Positions 53,209 through 61,838 of a stretch of DNA of 64,000 bases are shown here, piece after piece. Numbering within the stretch: the stretch's first letter is position 1; each line of letters opens with the position of its first letter. Both the position numbers and the translations under genes were made by a program. Origin of the DNA: Streptomyces sp. CT34 (GTDB lineage: Bacteria; Actinomycetota; Actinomycetes; Streptomycetales; Streptomycetaceae); assembly GCF_000805335.1 (NCBI RefSeq), contig NZ_KN708638.1, forward strand, positions 2,107,825-2,171,824. The letters run 5' to 3'. The notes beneath the pieces were generated by a model, which saw nothing but the letters and a program-made list of their open reading frames with translations, had not been told where the DNA came from and searched no databases.

Positions 53209-55632
53209 ATGAGCGGCCGGGCGAGGCTGGCGCTGTGCGCGATGGTGGCGACGCTGTGTGCCGCGTGCACGCTGCTGCCGCTGGTGGATCCGATCAGCTG
53301 GATGTTCCAGGCCGCGATCCTGCTGGCGCTGGTGACCGGCGTGGGCGCGCTGACCCGCCGCGTCCCGCTGGCCGGACCGCTGACCATCGGCGCGCAGCTG
53401 CTGACGGGCGTGGTGCTGCTGACCGTGCTGTTCGCCCGCGACCAGGCGGTGGCCGGGCTGCTGCCGGGCCCGGACGCCGTCGCCGCCTTCGGCCGCCTGG
53501 TGCAGGAGGGCGTGCACGACGTCGGCCGGTACGCCATCCCGGCCCCCCTCACCCCCGGAATCCGGCTGCTGCTGATCGTCGGGGTGCTGCTGATCGGCGT
53601 GATCGTGGACGCGCTGGCGGTCACCTACCGCAGCGCCGCGCCGGCCGGGCTGCCGCTGCTCGCGCTCTATTCGGTGGCGGCCGGGCTGTCCCAGGGCGGC
53701 TCCGGCTGGCTGTGGTTCCTGGTGGCCGCCGCCGGCTATCTGCTGCTTCTGCTCGCCGAGGGCCGCGACCGGCTCTCCCAGTGGGGCCGGGTCTTCCGCG
53801 GTGCGGGCTCGGGCCGGCCGGGGTTCGCCGGCGGGCCGACGCCGGTCCCGGTCCGCACGGGCCGCCGGATCGGCGCGCTGGCGCTGGGGATCGCGCTGGC
53901 GGTGCCCGCCGTGCTGCCGTCCATGGGCGGCGGGCTGCTCGGCCCGGCCGCCGGTGCCGCCGGCCCGGGCGGCGGGGGCGGCACCATCTCCGCGATCAAC
54001 CCGCTGGTCTCGCTCCAGGACAGCCTGAACCAACCGGAGGACCGGGAGGTCCTCAACTACCGCACCACCGCGAGCGACACCCGCGAGATGTATCTCCGGA
54101 TCGTCGCCCTGGACCAGTTCGACGGCACGACCTGGAAGCCGTCCGAGCGGACGGTCACCGACGTCCCCGCCCAGCTGCCGAGCCCGGCCGGCCTGAACTC
54201 CAAGGTGGCGAGCACCCGGATCAACACCTCCGTCTCGACCGCCCCGTGGTACGCCCAGAACTGGCTGCCGCTCCCGTACCCGGCGTCCAAGGTGAACATC
54301 CCGGGCCGCTGGCGCTTCGAGCCCGAGGGCCGCACGCTGGTCGGCGACCGCGGACAGAACACCCACGGCCTGCAATACCAGGTCGAGAGCCTGCAGCTGC
54401 GGCCGACCGCCCAGCAGCTGGCCGATGCCCCGGAGCCGCCGGCGGCGCTGCTCCACGAGTACACCCAGGTGCCGCCCGACCTCCCCGCGGTCGTCCGCAC
54501 CACCGCGCGCCGGGTGACCCACGGCGCCACGACGGCGTACGCCAGGGCCGTCAGACTCCAGGACTGGTTCGCGCTCTACGGCGGCTTCAGCTACAACACC
54601 GAGGTCCGGGCGGGCAGCGGCTCCGAGGCGATAGCCCGCTTCCTGGAGGACAAACAGGGCTTCTGCGTCCACTTCTCGTTCTCGATGGCGGCGATGGCCC
54701 GCACCCTGGGCATCCCGGCCCGGGTCGCGGTCGGCTTCACACCGGGCACCAAGCAGCCCGACGGCACGACCTCGGTCGGCCTCAAGGACGCGCACGCCTG
54801 GCCCGAGCTGTACTTCCAGGGCGTCGGCTGGACCCGCTTCGAGCCGACCCCGAGCCGCGGCACCGTCCCGGACTACGCCTACCCGGACACCTCGCACGCG
54901 ACCGGCCCTGGCAGCCCGTCCCCCGAGCCCGCACAGTCCACCGCCCCCTCGCCCAAGCCGTCCCCGGGCCCGTCCTGTGGCCCCGGGGAGCACCGGGCCG
55001 GGGCCGGCGCGGCGTGCCTGACGGCGCCCACCCTGCCCGGATCCGGCACCTCGGGCGGCGGCCCCTCACCGTGGCCGCTGGTGGGCCTGGTGGCCGCGAC
55101 GCTGCTCGTCGTGCTGCTGCTCGCGATACCGCTGCTGTGGCGGGTCCGCACGCGCGCCCAGCGGCTGGCGGGCGGCGGACCGGCCGGTGACGGCGCGGCG
55201 GCCACCCTCGCCGCCTGGCGGGAGCTGCTGGACACCGGCTGGGACTTCGGCATCCTCCCGGACCGGTCGCTGACCCCGCGCAAGGCGGCGGCGCGGATCA
55301 TTCGCATCGGGCAACTGCAACCGGACGCCGCCGGTGCCGCCCAGCGCGTCGCGACGGCGGTGGAGCAGGTCCTCTACGCCCCGCAGCCGCTGCCGACGGC
55401 CGGGCTCGCCGCGGACGTCCGGCTGGTGCGGTCCGGCCTGCGGGACGGGGCGACCCGCGTCCTGCGGCTGCGCGCCCGGTTCGCCCCGCGCTCCGCGGTC
55501 CGCCTCCGATGGGCCTGCGCGGCCCGGTGGTCGGCCCTGCTGCTGCGCTGCCGCGACAGCCGCCCGGTGGCCGCGGTACGGCGCGCCGCAAGCGCCCTGC
55601 GATCACGCCGGCGGCGCGGCGCACGGGCATAG
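53209..55632 (+). CDS. Transglutaminase-like TgpA family membrane protein
   Basis: An 807-aa protein. The first 230 residues hold about seven membrane segments (DUF3488/TgpA N-terminal region), then an extracytoplasmic domain. The transglutaminase-like core has the Cys in DKQGFCVHFSFSMAAMARTLGIPARVAVGF near residue 487 and the His in DAHAWPELYF near 527. A Pro/Ser-rich linker precedes a last membrane helix (about 625-645) and a cytoplasmic DUF4129-like tail (LAAWRELLDTGWDFG...). ATG with AGGAG 3 nt upstream and AAGGGGGG further off. It completes a MoxR-DUF58-TgpA operon. Confidence 0.92.
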   Translation: MSGRARLALCAMVATLCAACTLLPLVDPISWMFQAAILLALVTGVGALTRRVPLAGPLTIGAQLLTGVVLLTVLFARDQAVAGLLPGPDAVAAFGRLVQEGVHDVGRYAIPAPLTPGIRLLLIVGVLLIGVIVDALAVTYRSAAPAGLPLLALYSVAAGLSQGGSGWLWFLVAAAGYLLLLLAEGRDRLSQWGRVFRGAGSGRPGFAGGPTPVPVRTGRRIGALALGIALAVPAVLPSMGGGLLGPAAGAAGPGGGGGTISAINPLVSLQDSLNQPEDREVLNYRTTASDTREMYLRIVALDQFDGTTWKPSERTVTDVPAQLPSPAGLNSKVASTRINTSVSTAPWYAQNWLPLPYPASKVNIPGRWRFEPEGRTLVGDRGQNTHGLQYQVESLQLRPTAQQLADAPEPPAALLHEYTQVPPDLPAVVRTTARRVTHGATTAYARAVRLQDWFALYGGFSYNTEVRAGSGSEAIARFLEDKQGFCVHFSFSMAAMARTLGIPARVAVGFTPGTKQPDGTTSVGLKDAHAWPELYFQGVGWTRFEPTPSRGTVPDYAYPDTSHATGPGSPSPEPAQSTAPSPKPSPGPSCGPGEHRAGAGAACLTAPTLPGSGTSGGGPSPWPLVGLVAATLLVVLLLAIPLLWRVRTRAQRLAGGGPAGDGAAATLAAWRELLDTGWDFGILPDRSLTPRKAAARIIRIGQLQPDAAGAAQRVATAVEQVLYAPQPLPTAGLAADVRLVRSGLRDGATRVLRLRARFAPRSAVRLRWACAARWSALLLRCRDSRPVAAVRRAASALRSRRRRGARA

Positions 55633-56301
55633 GGCCCTGCGGTCCGGTGCCCTGCCACGACGTTCCGCGGTCACGGGTGGAGCGGGCGCGTGGAGCCGGT
55701 GGAGCGGGCGCGTGGAATGCGGAGGCACGGCGTCCGGTGCGGGAGGGCAACGCATCTGGCTCGGGGGCGGCGGTGTGGCTGAGGGCGTTTCCCGCCTCCG
55801 CTCGGCGCGTCGCACGGAGGCGGGGCACCACGGACCCACCCGCGCGAGGTCCCGCCCCGCTGCGCCGAAATGGCCGGCAGGCCCAACCGGCAGGGCAGAC
55901 CGGACCGACCGGACAGGCAGGCCAGGCAGACACGTTGGACGGACAGGACGGCCCCAGCCGGCCCGGGCCCCCGGCCGGCTCCCCCCTCACAGCAACGTGG
56001 TGCGGCCCCCGAACACGATCGGGGGCCGCACGGGGGCCGCGCCACAACACTGCTAGAAAGCACTGCTCGGAAGCACCACGCCACCGGCGCCACTCACCTC
56101 TGCGCCGAGAAGAAGACACTCACCACCGCACCGAGAAGAACCGTTCCGCCGGCGGTCACCGATCGCCCGGCGCATTCCAACCGATGTGGGGAGACGGAGC
56201 GGGACTCGGCGAAAAAGATCGAAGTATGTCGGCGTCCGCCCGACGCGGATCGCCGCTCAGTGGCTGGTCATCAGCCCTGCCGGCCAGTAGCCCTCTGCCG
56301 C
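55633..56301. other. 669-bp intergenic region, tandem repeat and terminator
   Basis: No credible gene. Close to the TgpA stop, GGTGGAGCGGGCGCGTGGA occurs at 55676-55694 and again at 55698-55716. A perfect hairpin, TGCGGCCCCCG (56001-56011) with its complement (56020-56030), should terminate convergent transcription. 56040-56240 is less GC-rich and contains short AAGAAGA-type stretches, but I find no ribosome binding site with a matching frame. Confidence 0.6.
56001..56030. terminator. Hairpin after the TgpA operon
   Basis: Perfect 11-bp arms (56001-56011 and 56020-56030) with an AACACGAT loop, about 370 nt after the TgpA stop and 270 nt after the DUF3040 gene end. Confidence 0.6.
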
Positions 56302-56709
56302 TCAGTGGCCCTGTTCGTCGCGGCGGCGCTGCCAGCGGTCCTCGATACGGTCCATCATCGAACGGCGTTGCCGGGCCTGCCGTCGCGTCGGCCCGCCGGT
56401 GCCTCCGGAGCCCCCGCCCGCCCGCCGCTCTCCCGCCTTCGGGGCCTTGCGCCACCCGGTCACGGCCAGTACGGCACAGCCGAGCATGACGAGGAAGCCG
56501 ACCACACTGATCCAGATCTGCTGCGCGACCATTCCGGCCATGAGCAGGGCGATACCCACCAGGAAGCCCGCGACCGCTTGGTAGACCCGTCGCCGGGTGT
56601 ACGTACGCAGCCCGCTTCCCTCAAGCGCTGTCGCGAACTTGGGATCTTCGGCGTACAGCGCTCGCTCCATTTGCTCGAGCATGCGCTGCTCGTGCTCCGA
56701 GAGCGGCAC
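56302..56709 (-). CDS. DUF3040 membrane protein
   Basis: A 135-aa protein. The N-terminal MPLSEHEQRMLEQMERALYAEDPKFATAL is the DUF3040 hallmark, followed by two adjacent membrane helices (about 47-62 and 66-84) and a basic Gly/Arg-rich tail. Such proteins are common in actinobacteria, often near dcw genes; no function is established. GTG start with AGGAGGA 6-7 nt upstream. A promoter-like TTTCAC/TATCCT pair lies about 50 nt upstream. Confidence 0.88.
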   Translation of the reverse strand: MPLSEHEQRMLEQMERALYAEDPKFATALEGSGLRTYTRRRVYQAVAGFLVGIALLMAGMVAQQIWISVVGFLVMLGCAVLAVTGWRKAPKAGERRAGGGSGGTGGPTRRQARQRRSMMDRIEDRWQRRRDEQGH

Positions 56710-56760
56710 GGAGTCCTCCTACTCGTCGGTCGCGGGGGGCGACCGGGGTGCGACCCTTTC

Positions 56761-56789
56761 AGGATAGGCAGGGAATCGCCCCCGTGAAA
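56761..56789 (-). promoter_or_regulatory. Probable promoter of the DUF3040 gene
   Basis: On the minus strand TTTCAC (56784-56789) and TATCCT (56761-56766) are spaced 17 nt apart. Transcription would start near 56754, giving a 45-nt leader with the AGGAGGA site. Confidence 0.5.
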
Positions 56790-56986
56790 CCCGCCCCTCT
56801 ACGCCAATTCACTGGCCAAGCCGCCTCCGCGGCCGGTGGTGATGCTGGCTGCATTCCCCACCCACCAGTCCGTCATGCCGGAACGTCGTACACCGATCAT
56901 ACGGGGCGAAGGGGCTGTTCGGGTGGCCTGTGGCCGACCGCACGCGGCGGTCGGGCCCGCCGCGGGGCCCGGCCCGGCGTCCGCGG

Positions 56987-57742
56987 TCAGTCGCGCTCGG
57001 CGAGGACGTGCAGCTGGGTGGCCACGGAGTGGAAGGCGGGCTGCTCCGCGGCGGCGGCCTCCAGCTTCAGCAGCGCCTCCATGGCGCCGGGCTCGGTGTC
57101 CACCAGCACGCCGGGGACCAGGTCGGCGAAGACCCGTACGCCGTGCACCGCGCCGACCTTGAGGCCGGTGGCGGTGACCAGCTCGGTGAGCTGGTCGGCG
57201 GTGAAGCGGCGCGGGACCGGGTCGCCCTCGCCCCAGCGGCCCGAGGGGTCGGTGAGGGCGTGGCGGGCCTCGGTGAAGTGGCCCGCCAGGGCGCGGGCGA
57301 GGACCGCCCCGCCCAGGCCGGCGGCGAGCAGGCTGAGGGTGCCGGCCGGGCGCAGCGCGTCGGCGGCGTTGCCCAGCCCCTCCGCGGGGTCGTCGACGTA
57401 CTCCAGCACGCCGTGGCACAGCACGGCGTCGTAGCCGCCGCGCTCGACGACCTGGAACAGGCCGTGCGCGTCGCCCTGGACCGCGCTGATCCGGTCGGCC
57501 ACCCCGGCCTCCGCGGCCCGGCGCTCCAGGGCGAAGAGGGCGTTCGGGCTGGGGTCGACGACCGTGACGCGGTGGCCGAGGCGGGCCACCGGCACGGCGA
57601 AGTTGCCGCTGCCGCCGCCGGTGTCGAGGACGTCCAGGGCGTCGCGCCCGGCGGCCTTGACCCGACGCTCCAGGGCGTCTTTGAGGACCTCCCAGACCAC
57701 GGCGGTACGAAGGGATGCGCGCGGGCGCAGCGGGTCAGACAC
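56987..57742 (-). CDS. SAM-dependent methyltransferase
   Basis: A 251-aa class I methyltransferase. Motif I is LDVLDTGGGSGNFAVPVARLGHRVTVVDPS near residue 38, post-I VVDPSP holds the ribose-binding Asp, and GDAHGLFQVV plus AVLCHGVLEYVDDPAEGL form motifs II-III. The fold resembles SmtA/UbiE-type enzymes; SmtA-like tRNA methyltransferases (cmoM) have similar motifs, but the substrate cannot be assigned here. Likely GTG start, transcribed alone. Confidence 0.88.
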   Translation of the reverse strand: MSDPLRPRASLRTAVVWEVLKDALERRVKAAGRDALDVLDTGGGSGNFAVPVARLGHRVTVVDPSPNALFALERRAAEAGVADRISAVQGDAHGLFQVVERGGYDAVLCHGVLEYVDDPAEGLGNAADALRPAGTLSLLAAGLGGAVLARALAGHFTEARHALTDPSGRWGEGDPVPRRFTADQLTELVTATGLKVGAVHGVRVFADLVPGVLVDTEPGAMEALLKLEAAAAEQPAFHSVATQLHVLAERD

Positions 57743-58026
57743 GGCGGGTGGCTCCTCGGCGGGGGCATGAACATCCAGTCGCTCACCACCCTATTCCGTA
57801 TTCCGTCCGGCGCCGTGCCCAGCCCGCGCCGGGCAACCCACATCGCCCCGAGACACCGCCCCCGTTCCCGCGTGGCACCGCCTCCGCTCCCGCACTGCCC
57901 CCCGTCCGCGGCCTGCCACGGCCTGCCGCCCACAACTCCGCTCTGCACTTTCCCCGCTCCCCCGCGCTCCCCGGCGCTCCGCGCTGTGCCCCGCGTGGTC
58001 CGCGCCGCGCTCCCCGCGCTCCGCGC
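57743..58026. other. Spacer with CGCGCTCC-rich repeats
   Basis: A 284-bp spacer. 57960-58030 contains several imperfect copies of a CCGCGCTCC/CGCGCTCCG unit. I see no gene, and no promoter I can place with confidence. Confidence 0.4.
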
Positions 58027-58521
58027 TCAGCCCGCCCGTTCCGCCCGCTGCGGTGGGAGCGCCGGCGGGATCCGCAGCAGCCGCTCCACGAGGTGCAGGA
58101 ACAGCTCCGCGTCCCGCAGCAGGTCGTCGGCGTCGCGGCGACTGGCCGCGCCGGATATGCCGGCCTCGGCCCTGGCCCGCCGGCCGGCGCCGGCCGCGAA
58201 CAGGGCGCTCCACTCGGCGAGTTCGGGAGCGACCTCCGGCAGCACGTCCCACGCGCTCCGGATACGCTGCCTGCGGCGCACGGTGGTCTCCGGCCGGCCG
58301 CGGACGGCGAGGACGGCGGCCGCGGTGCGCAGCGCGGCCAGATGGGCCGTGGCGAACCGCTCGTTGGGGCTTTCCAGGGTCTGGGCCTCGTCGAGGCCGT
58401 GCTGGGCCTGGGCGAGCAGGTCGAGGGCGGCGGATGGCGCTGCCGTCCGCCGCAGGACGGGGTGGACATCGCTCGGGGGACCGTACGCAGCGGAGCTGCC
58501 CGCGGTGGGACGAGCTGCCAT
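58027..58521 (-). CDS. SAV_6107-type HEPN domain protein
   Basis: A 164-aa all-helical protein. The segment AALDLLAQAQHGLDEAQTLESPNERFATAHLAALRTAAAVLAVRG is the conserved core of the SAV_6107 HEPN family of streptomycetes. HEPN domains are often RNases with an RxxxxH motif; I do not find a clear RxxxxH here, so catalytic activity is doubtful. ATG start with AGGAGG close upstream. No obvious nucleotidyltransferase (MNT) partner is adjacent. Confidence 0.8.
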   Translation of the reverse strand: MAARPTAGSSAAYGPPSDVHPVLRRTAAPSAALDLLAQAQHGLDEAQTLESPNERFATAHLAALRTAAAVLAVRGRPETTVRRRQRIRSAWDVLPEVAPELAEWSALFAAGAGRRARAEAGISGAASRRDADDLLRDAELFLHLVERLLRIPPALPPQRAERAG

Positions 58522-58714
58522 GACGAACCTCCTGTCGTCGCATGCCGGTTGAGGACCGAATGCCGATTCGGACCGCTGAACCCCATCGTGAGGTACACCA
58601 CTGACAATCAGCCCTGACCTGCATTTTCGTCCGAATCGAGGGGTATTGCCGGGGCTCGGACCGCCACCCCGGCGCGGATGCGGGGCGCATCCCGCACGGA
58701 TCGCCGCGACCCCC

Positions 58715-58767
58715 TTGCGGAAGGGGCCGCGGAATCCCCATACTTTTTGAACTGACCAGTCAGTTCA
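58715..58767 (+). promoter_or_regulatory. Promoter and TetR-type operator of the ABC transporter operon
   Basis: TTGCGG (58715-58720) and CATACT (58739-58744) with an 18-nt spacer form a plausible promoter. Immediately downstream, TGAACTGAC (58748-58756) and GTCAGTTCA (58759-58767) make a 20-bp palindrome with 9-bp arms and a CA centre, overlapping the expected start point. The ACTGACCAGTCAGT core is typical of TetR-family operators, and a TetR gene closes this operon (61839). Confidence 0.75.
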
Positions 58768-58778
58768 AGGAGGGGATC

Positions 58779-59576
58779 GTGGACAGCACCCCGCACGGGG
58801 CGGCGGTCACGGCCGCGGGATTCGGGGTCAAGGGCCCCCGCGGATGGGCGTTCCGGGACATCGGCATCACGGCGGAACCCGGCGCGCTGATCGCCGTACA
58901 GGGGCCGTCGGGCTCCGGCCGTACGTGTCTGCTGCTCGCGCTCACCGGCCGGATGAAGACCGCCGAAGGCACCGCCGAGATCGGCGGGTTGCCGCTGCCC
59001 AAGAAGATGGCCGGGGTCCGGTCCGTCACCGCGCTCGCCCATGTACCCGGGATCGCCGAGCTCGATCCGGCGCTGACCGTGGGCGAGCATCTGCGCGAAC
59101 GCGCCCTGTTGCAGGGCCGGTTCGGCGGTTCGCTCGGCTCGCTGCTGCGCCCCCGGCAGGAGCGCCGGGCCGCGGCCCGCGCCCTCGTGGACACCGCGCT
59201 CACCGCCGCCGGCCTGGACCTGGACGCGCTGCCCAAGGGGATCCGCACCTCCGTACGCGATCTGGAACGGCTGGAGGCGCTGCGGCTGTCCGTGGCGCTG
59301 GCGCTGGTCGGCCGCCCCCGGCTGCTGGCCGTCGACGACACCGATCTGAAGCTGTCCGACGAGGAGCGCGCCGCGGCCTGGGCGATGCTGCGCTCCCTCG
59401 CGGCGGCCGGCACCACCGTGCTCGCGGTGTGCAGCGAGCCGCCGCAGGACACCGCGGGCGTGGTGCTGGTACGCACCGGCCGCCCGGAGCGGGACGCTGC
59501 CGACGCCCCCGCGGACGGCGGGCACGACGACGAGGAGGGGGCGGCCGATGCGCTCGCCGAAGCTGGCCGCGCTTGA
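58779..59576 (+). CDS. Unusual ABC transporter ATP-binding protein
   Basis: A 265-aa ABC ATPase-like protein with altered catalytic motifs. Walker A reads GPSGSGRT near residue 42-49, with Arg in place of the invariant Lys. No LSGGQ signature is present where expected; the region reads SVRDLERLEALRLSVALA. Walker B is LLAVDDTD, with Asp instead of the catalytic Glu. The overall order is kept. GTG start with AAGGAGGGG 4 nt upstream. Its 3' end overlaps the permease gene by 29 nt. It may be a structural or weakly active partner of the YhgE-type permease. Confidence 0.85.
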   Translation: MDSTPHGAAVTAAGFGVKGPRGWAFRDIGITAEPGALIAVQGPSGSGRTCLLLALTGRMKTAEGTAEIGGLPLPKKMAGVRSVTALAHVPGIAELDPALTVGEHLRERALLQGRFGGSLGSLLRPRQERRAAARALVDTALTAAGLDLDALPKGIRTSVRDLERLEALRLSVALALVGRPRLLAVDDTDLKLSDEERAAAWAMLRSLAAAGTTVLAVCSEPPQDTAGVVLVRTGRPERDAADAPADGGHDDEEGAADALAEAGRA

Positions 59577-61755
59577 GCTGAAGCGGTTCGGGAGGGGGAA
59601 GCTGCCGCGTGCCGCGCTGGCCGCCCTCCTGCTGCTGCCGCTCCTCTACGGCGCGCTGTACCTGTGGTCCTTCTGGGACCCCTACGGCCGGCTGGACAAG
59701 ATCCCGGTCGCGCTGGTCAACGAGGACAAGGGCGCCGAGGTCGACGGGAAGCGGGTCTCGGCGGGCGACGGCATCGTCGCCGGGCTGCGCGACAGCCACA
59801 CCTTCGACTGGCGCCACGTGGACGCCAAGGAGGCCGCGCGGGGCGTCGAGGACGGCTCGTACTACCTCTCGCTGTCCATCCCGCAGGACTTCAGCCGGAA
59901 GATCGCGTCCAGTTCGGGGAGCCACCCGGAGACCGGCCTGCTCAAGGTCCGTACCAACGACGCGAACAACTACATCGTGGGCCAGATCTCCCGGACGGTG
60001 TTCTCCGAGGTCCGCTCGGCGGCCTCGGAGAAGTCCTCGCGCACCTTCCTGGACAAGATCTTCGTCTCGTTCTCGACCCTGCACGGCAAGACCGAACAGG
60101 CCGCCAACGGCGCCGACCGGCTCAGGAACGGCATCGGCCGGGCCAGGGACGGCGCCGGCAAACTGGCCGACGGCCTGGGCACCGCGAAGAACGGCAGCGG
60201 CCAACTGGTCGGCGGCCTGGGCGACCTGGACGCCGGCGCCGGCCGACTCACCCAGGGCAGCGCCGATCTCGCCAAGGGGGCCGGTACGGCCGCCGACGGA
60301 TCGCGCCAACTGGCCGACGGGTCCGGGCAGGTGGCCGACGGGACCCAGCAGCTGGCCGACACGGTCAACGGGCTCGTCGGCAAGGTCGGGCCGTTCATCC
60401 GGGCGCACGGCAGGGAGATCGGCGAGGCGGCGCAGCTGGTGGCCGACGGCTCGCAGGCGGTCCGCGACCACCTGGACAAGCTGCCCGCCGCAGCCGCCAC
60501 GGGGGCGAAGCTCTCCCGCGGGATCGCCGACCACCTGGACACCTACTACCGGCTGCGCTGCGACAGCGGCATCACCCTGGACACCTCCTGCGCCGAGCTG
60601 AAGCAGATCAAGGACCAGGCGGCCACCGCGGCGGACACCGCCGAGGAGGTCAGCGGCTACGTCCACGACCAGCAGAACCTCGACCAACTGGGCCGCGACC
60701 TGGACACCCTGCACTCCCTGGCCGCCGAACTGGCACAGCACGGCCCGACGCTCGGCGCCGACATGGACGCCGCGGTCCACAAGATCAACGACCTCAACGA
60801 CGGCGCCCACAAGGTCTCCGCGGGCGCCCGCGAACTGGCCGCGGGCAACGCCCGGTTGGCCGCCGGCGCGGGCCGGCTCAACGACGGCACGCGGCAGCTG
60901 CACGACGGGACCGGCCGCGCCGCGTCCGGTATGAGCGACCTGGACTCCGGCGTCGGCAAGCTCAAGGACGGCGCGCAGACGCTGGACGGCGGGATGTTCA
61001 AGCTCTCGGACGGCTCGGCCGAACTGGCCGACGGACTGCACGACGGTGCGCGGCAGATCCCCGACTACGGCAAGAAGGACCGCGACGCGCGCACCCTGGT
61101 GATGTCCGACCCGGTCCGGCTGGCGTCCGGTGCCGCACACAAGGCGCCCAACTACGGCACGGGGTTCGCCCCGTACTTCATCCCGCTGTCTCTTTGGGTC
61201 GGCGCGATGGTGGCGTACATGCTGATCGCGCCGCTCAACCGGAGGGCGCTGGCGATGGGCGCGTCCCCGTGGCGGGTGACGCTGTCCGGATGGCTGCCGG
61301 TGTTCGGCATCGGGGTGCTCCAGACCGCGGCGCTGATGTCCGTCCTGCACTTCGCGCTCGGCCTGGAGATGGTCAGGGCGGCCGGCACGATCGGCTTCCT
61401 GATCCTGGTCACGGCCTGCTTCTCGGCCATCGTGCAGTGGCTGAACGCGAAGTTCGGGCCGGCCGGGCGGATCCTCGTCCTGGCGCTGCTGATGCTCCAG
61501 CTGACGTCGGCGGGCGGCACCTATCCGGTGCAGACCAGCCCGGGCTTCTTCGGGGCCATCCACCCCTATCTGCCGATGAGTTACATCGTGGCCGGGCTGC
61601 GGCGACTCATCACGGGCGGCGACCTCGCGCCCGTATGGCAGGGCAGTGCGGTGCTGCTGGCGTTCACCCTCGGGGCGCTCGCGCTGACCTCTCTGGCGGC
61701 GCGGGGCCGCCAGGTGGTGCGCATGAAGGACCTGCACCCGGAGCTGAGCCTGTGA
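59548..61755 (+). CDS. YhgE/Pip-family ABC-2 membrane protein
   Basis: A 735-aa membrane protein with one N-terminal helix (about 22-42). A large extracytoplasmic domain (43-540) with dozens of LxxGxxxLxxG-type repeats (for example KLADGLGTAKNGSGQL) is predicted to form a long coiled or helical rod, and at least five C-terminal helices (about 545-725) complete it. This plan is the YhgE/Pip family, related to phage-infection proteins and ESX-linked exporters. VNEDKGAEVDGKRV near residue 58 is the family signature. It likely partners the overlapping ATPase in exporting an unknown substrate. Confidence 0.9.
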   Translation: MRSPKLAALELKRFGRGKLPRAALAALLLLPLLYGALYLWSFWDPYGRLDKIPVALVNEDKGAEVDGKRVSAGDGIVAGLRDSHTFDWRHVDAKEAARGVEDGSYYLSLSIPQDFSRKIASSSGSHPETGLLKVRTNDANNYIVGQISRTVFSEVRSAASEKSSRTFLDKIFVSFSTLHGKTEQAANGADRLRNGIGRARDGAGKLADGLGTAKNGSGQLVGGLGDLDAGAGRLTQGSADLAKGAGTAADGSRQLADGSGQVADGTQQLADTVNGLVGKVGPFIRAHGREIGEAAQLVADGSQAVRDHLDKLPAAAATGAKLSRGIADHLDTYYRLRCDSGITLDTSCAELKQIKDQAATAADTAEEVSGYVHDQQNLDQLGRDLDTLHSLAAELAQHGPTLGADMDAAVHKINDLNDGAHKVSAGARELAAGNARLAAGAGRLNDGTRQLHDGTGRAASGMSDLDSGVGKLKDGAQTLDGGMFKLSDGSAELADGLHDGARQIPDYGKKDRDARTLVMSDPVRLASGAAHKAPNYGTGFAPYFIPLSLWVGAMVAYMLIAPLNRRALAMGASPWRVTLSGWLPVFGIGVLQTAALMSVLHFALGLEMVRAAGTIGFLILVTACFSAIVQWLNAKFGPAGRILVLALLMLQLTSAGGTYPVQTSPGFFGAIHPYLPMSYIVAGLRRLITGGDLAPVWQGSAVLLAFTLGALALTSLAARGRQVVRMKDLHPELSL

Positions 61756-61838
61756 ACGCCCACCCGTCACCCGCCGGCTCCCTGCCCGACGCCCCGCGGG
61801 ATGCGCGCCGATCCGTCGCGACCGGCACAATCACCTCC

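Noticed and set aside
52450..54993. 847-codon minus-strand frame over DUF58 and TgpA
   Set aside because: Composition is dominated by Arg/Gly/Gln/Ala with no fold; both plus-strand genes have intact family motifs.
55633..56301. Several 80-130 codon frames between TgpA and DUF3040
   Set aside because: All are low-complexity, lack ribosome binding sites and cross a strong terminator hairpin.
59200..61830. 876-codon minus-strand frame over the ABC transporter genes
   Set aside because: Antisense shadow; the sense strand encodes a recognisable YhgE/Pip protein.
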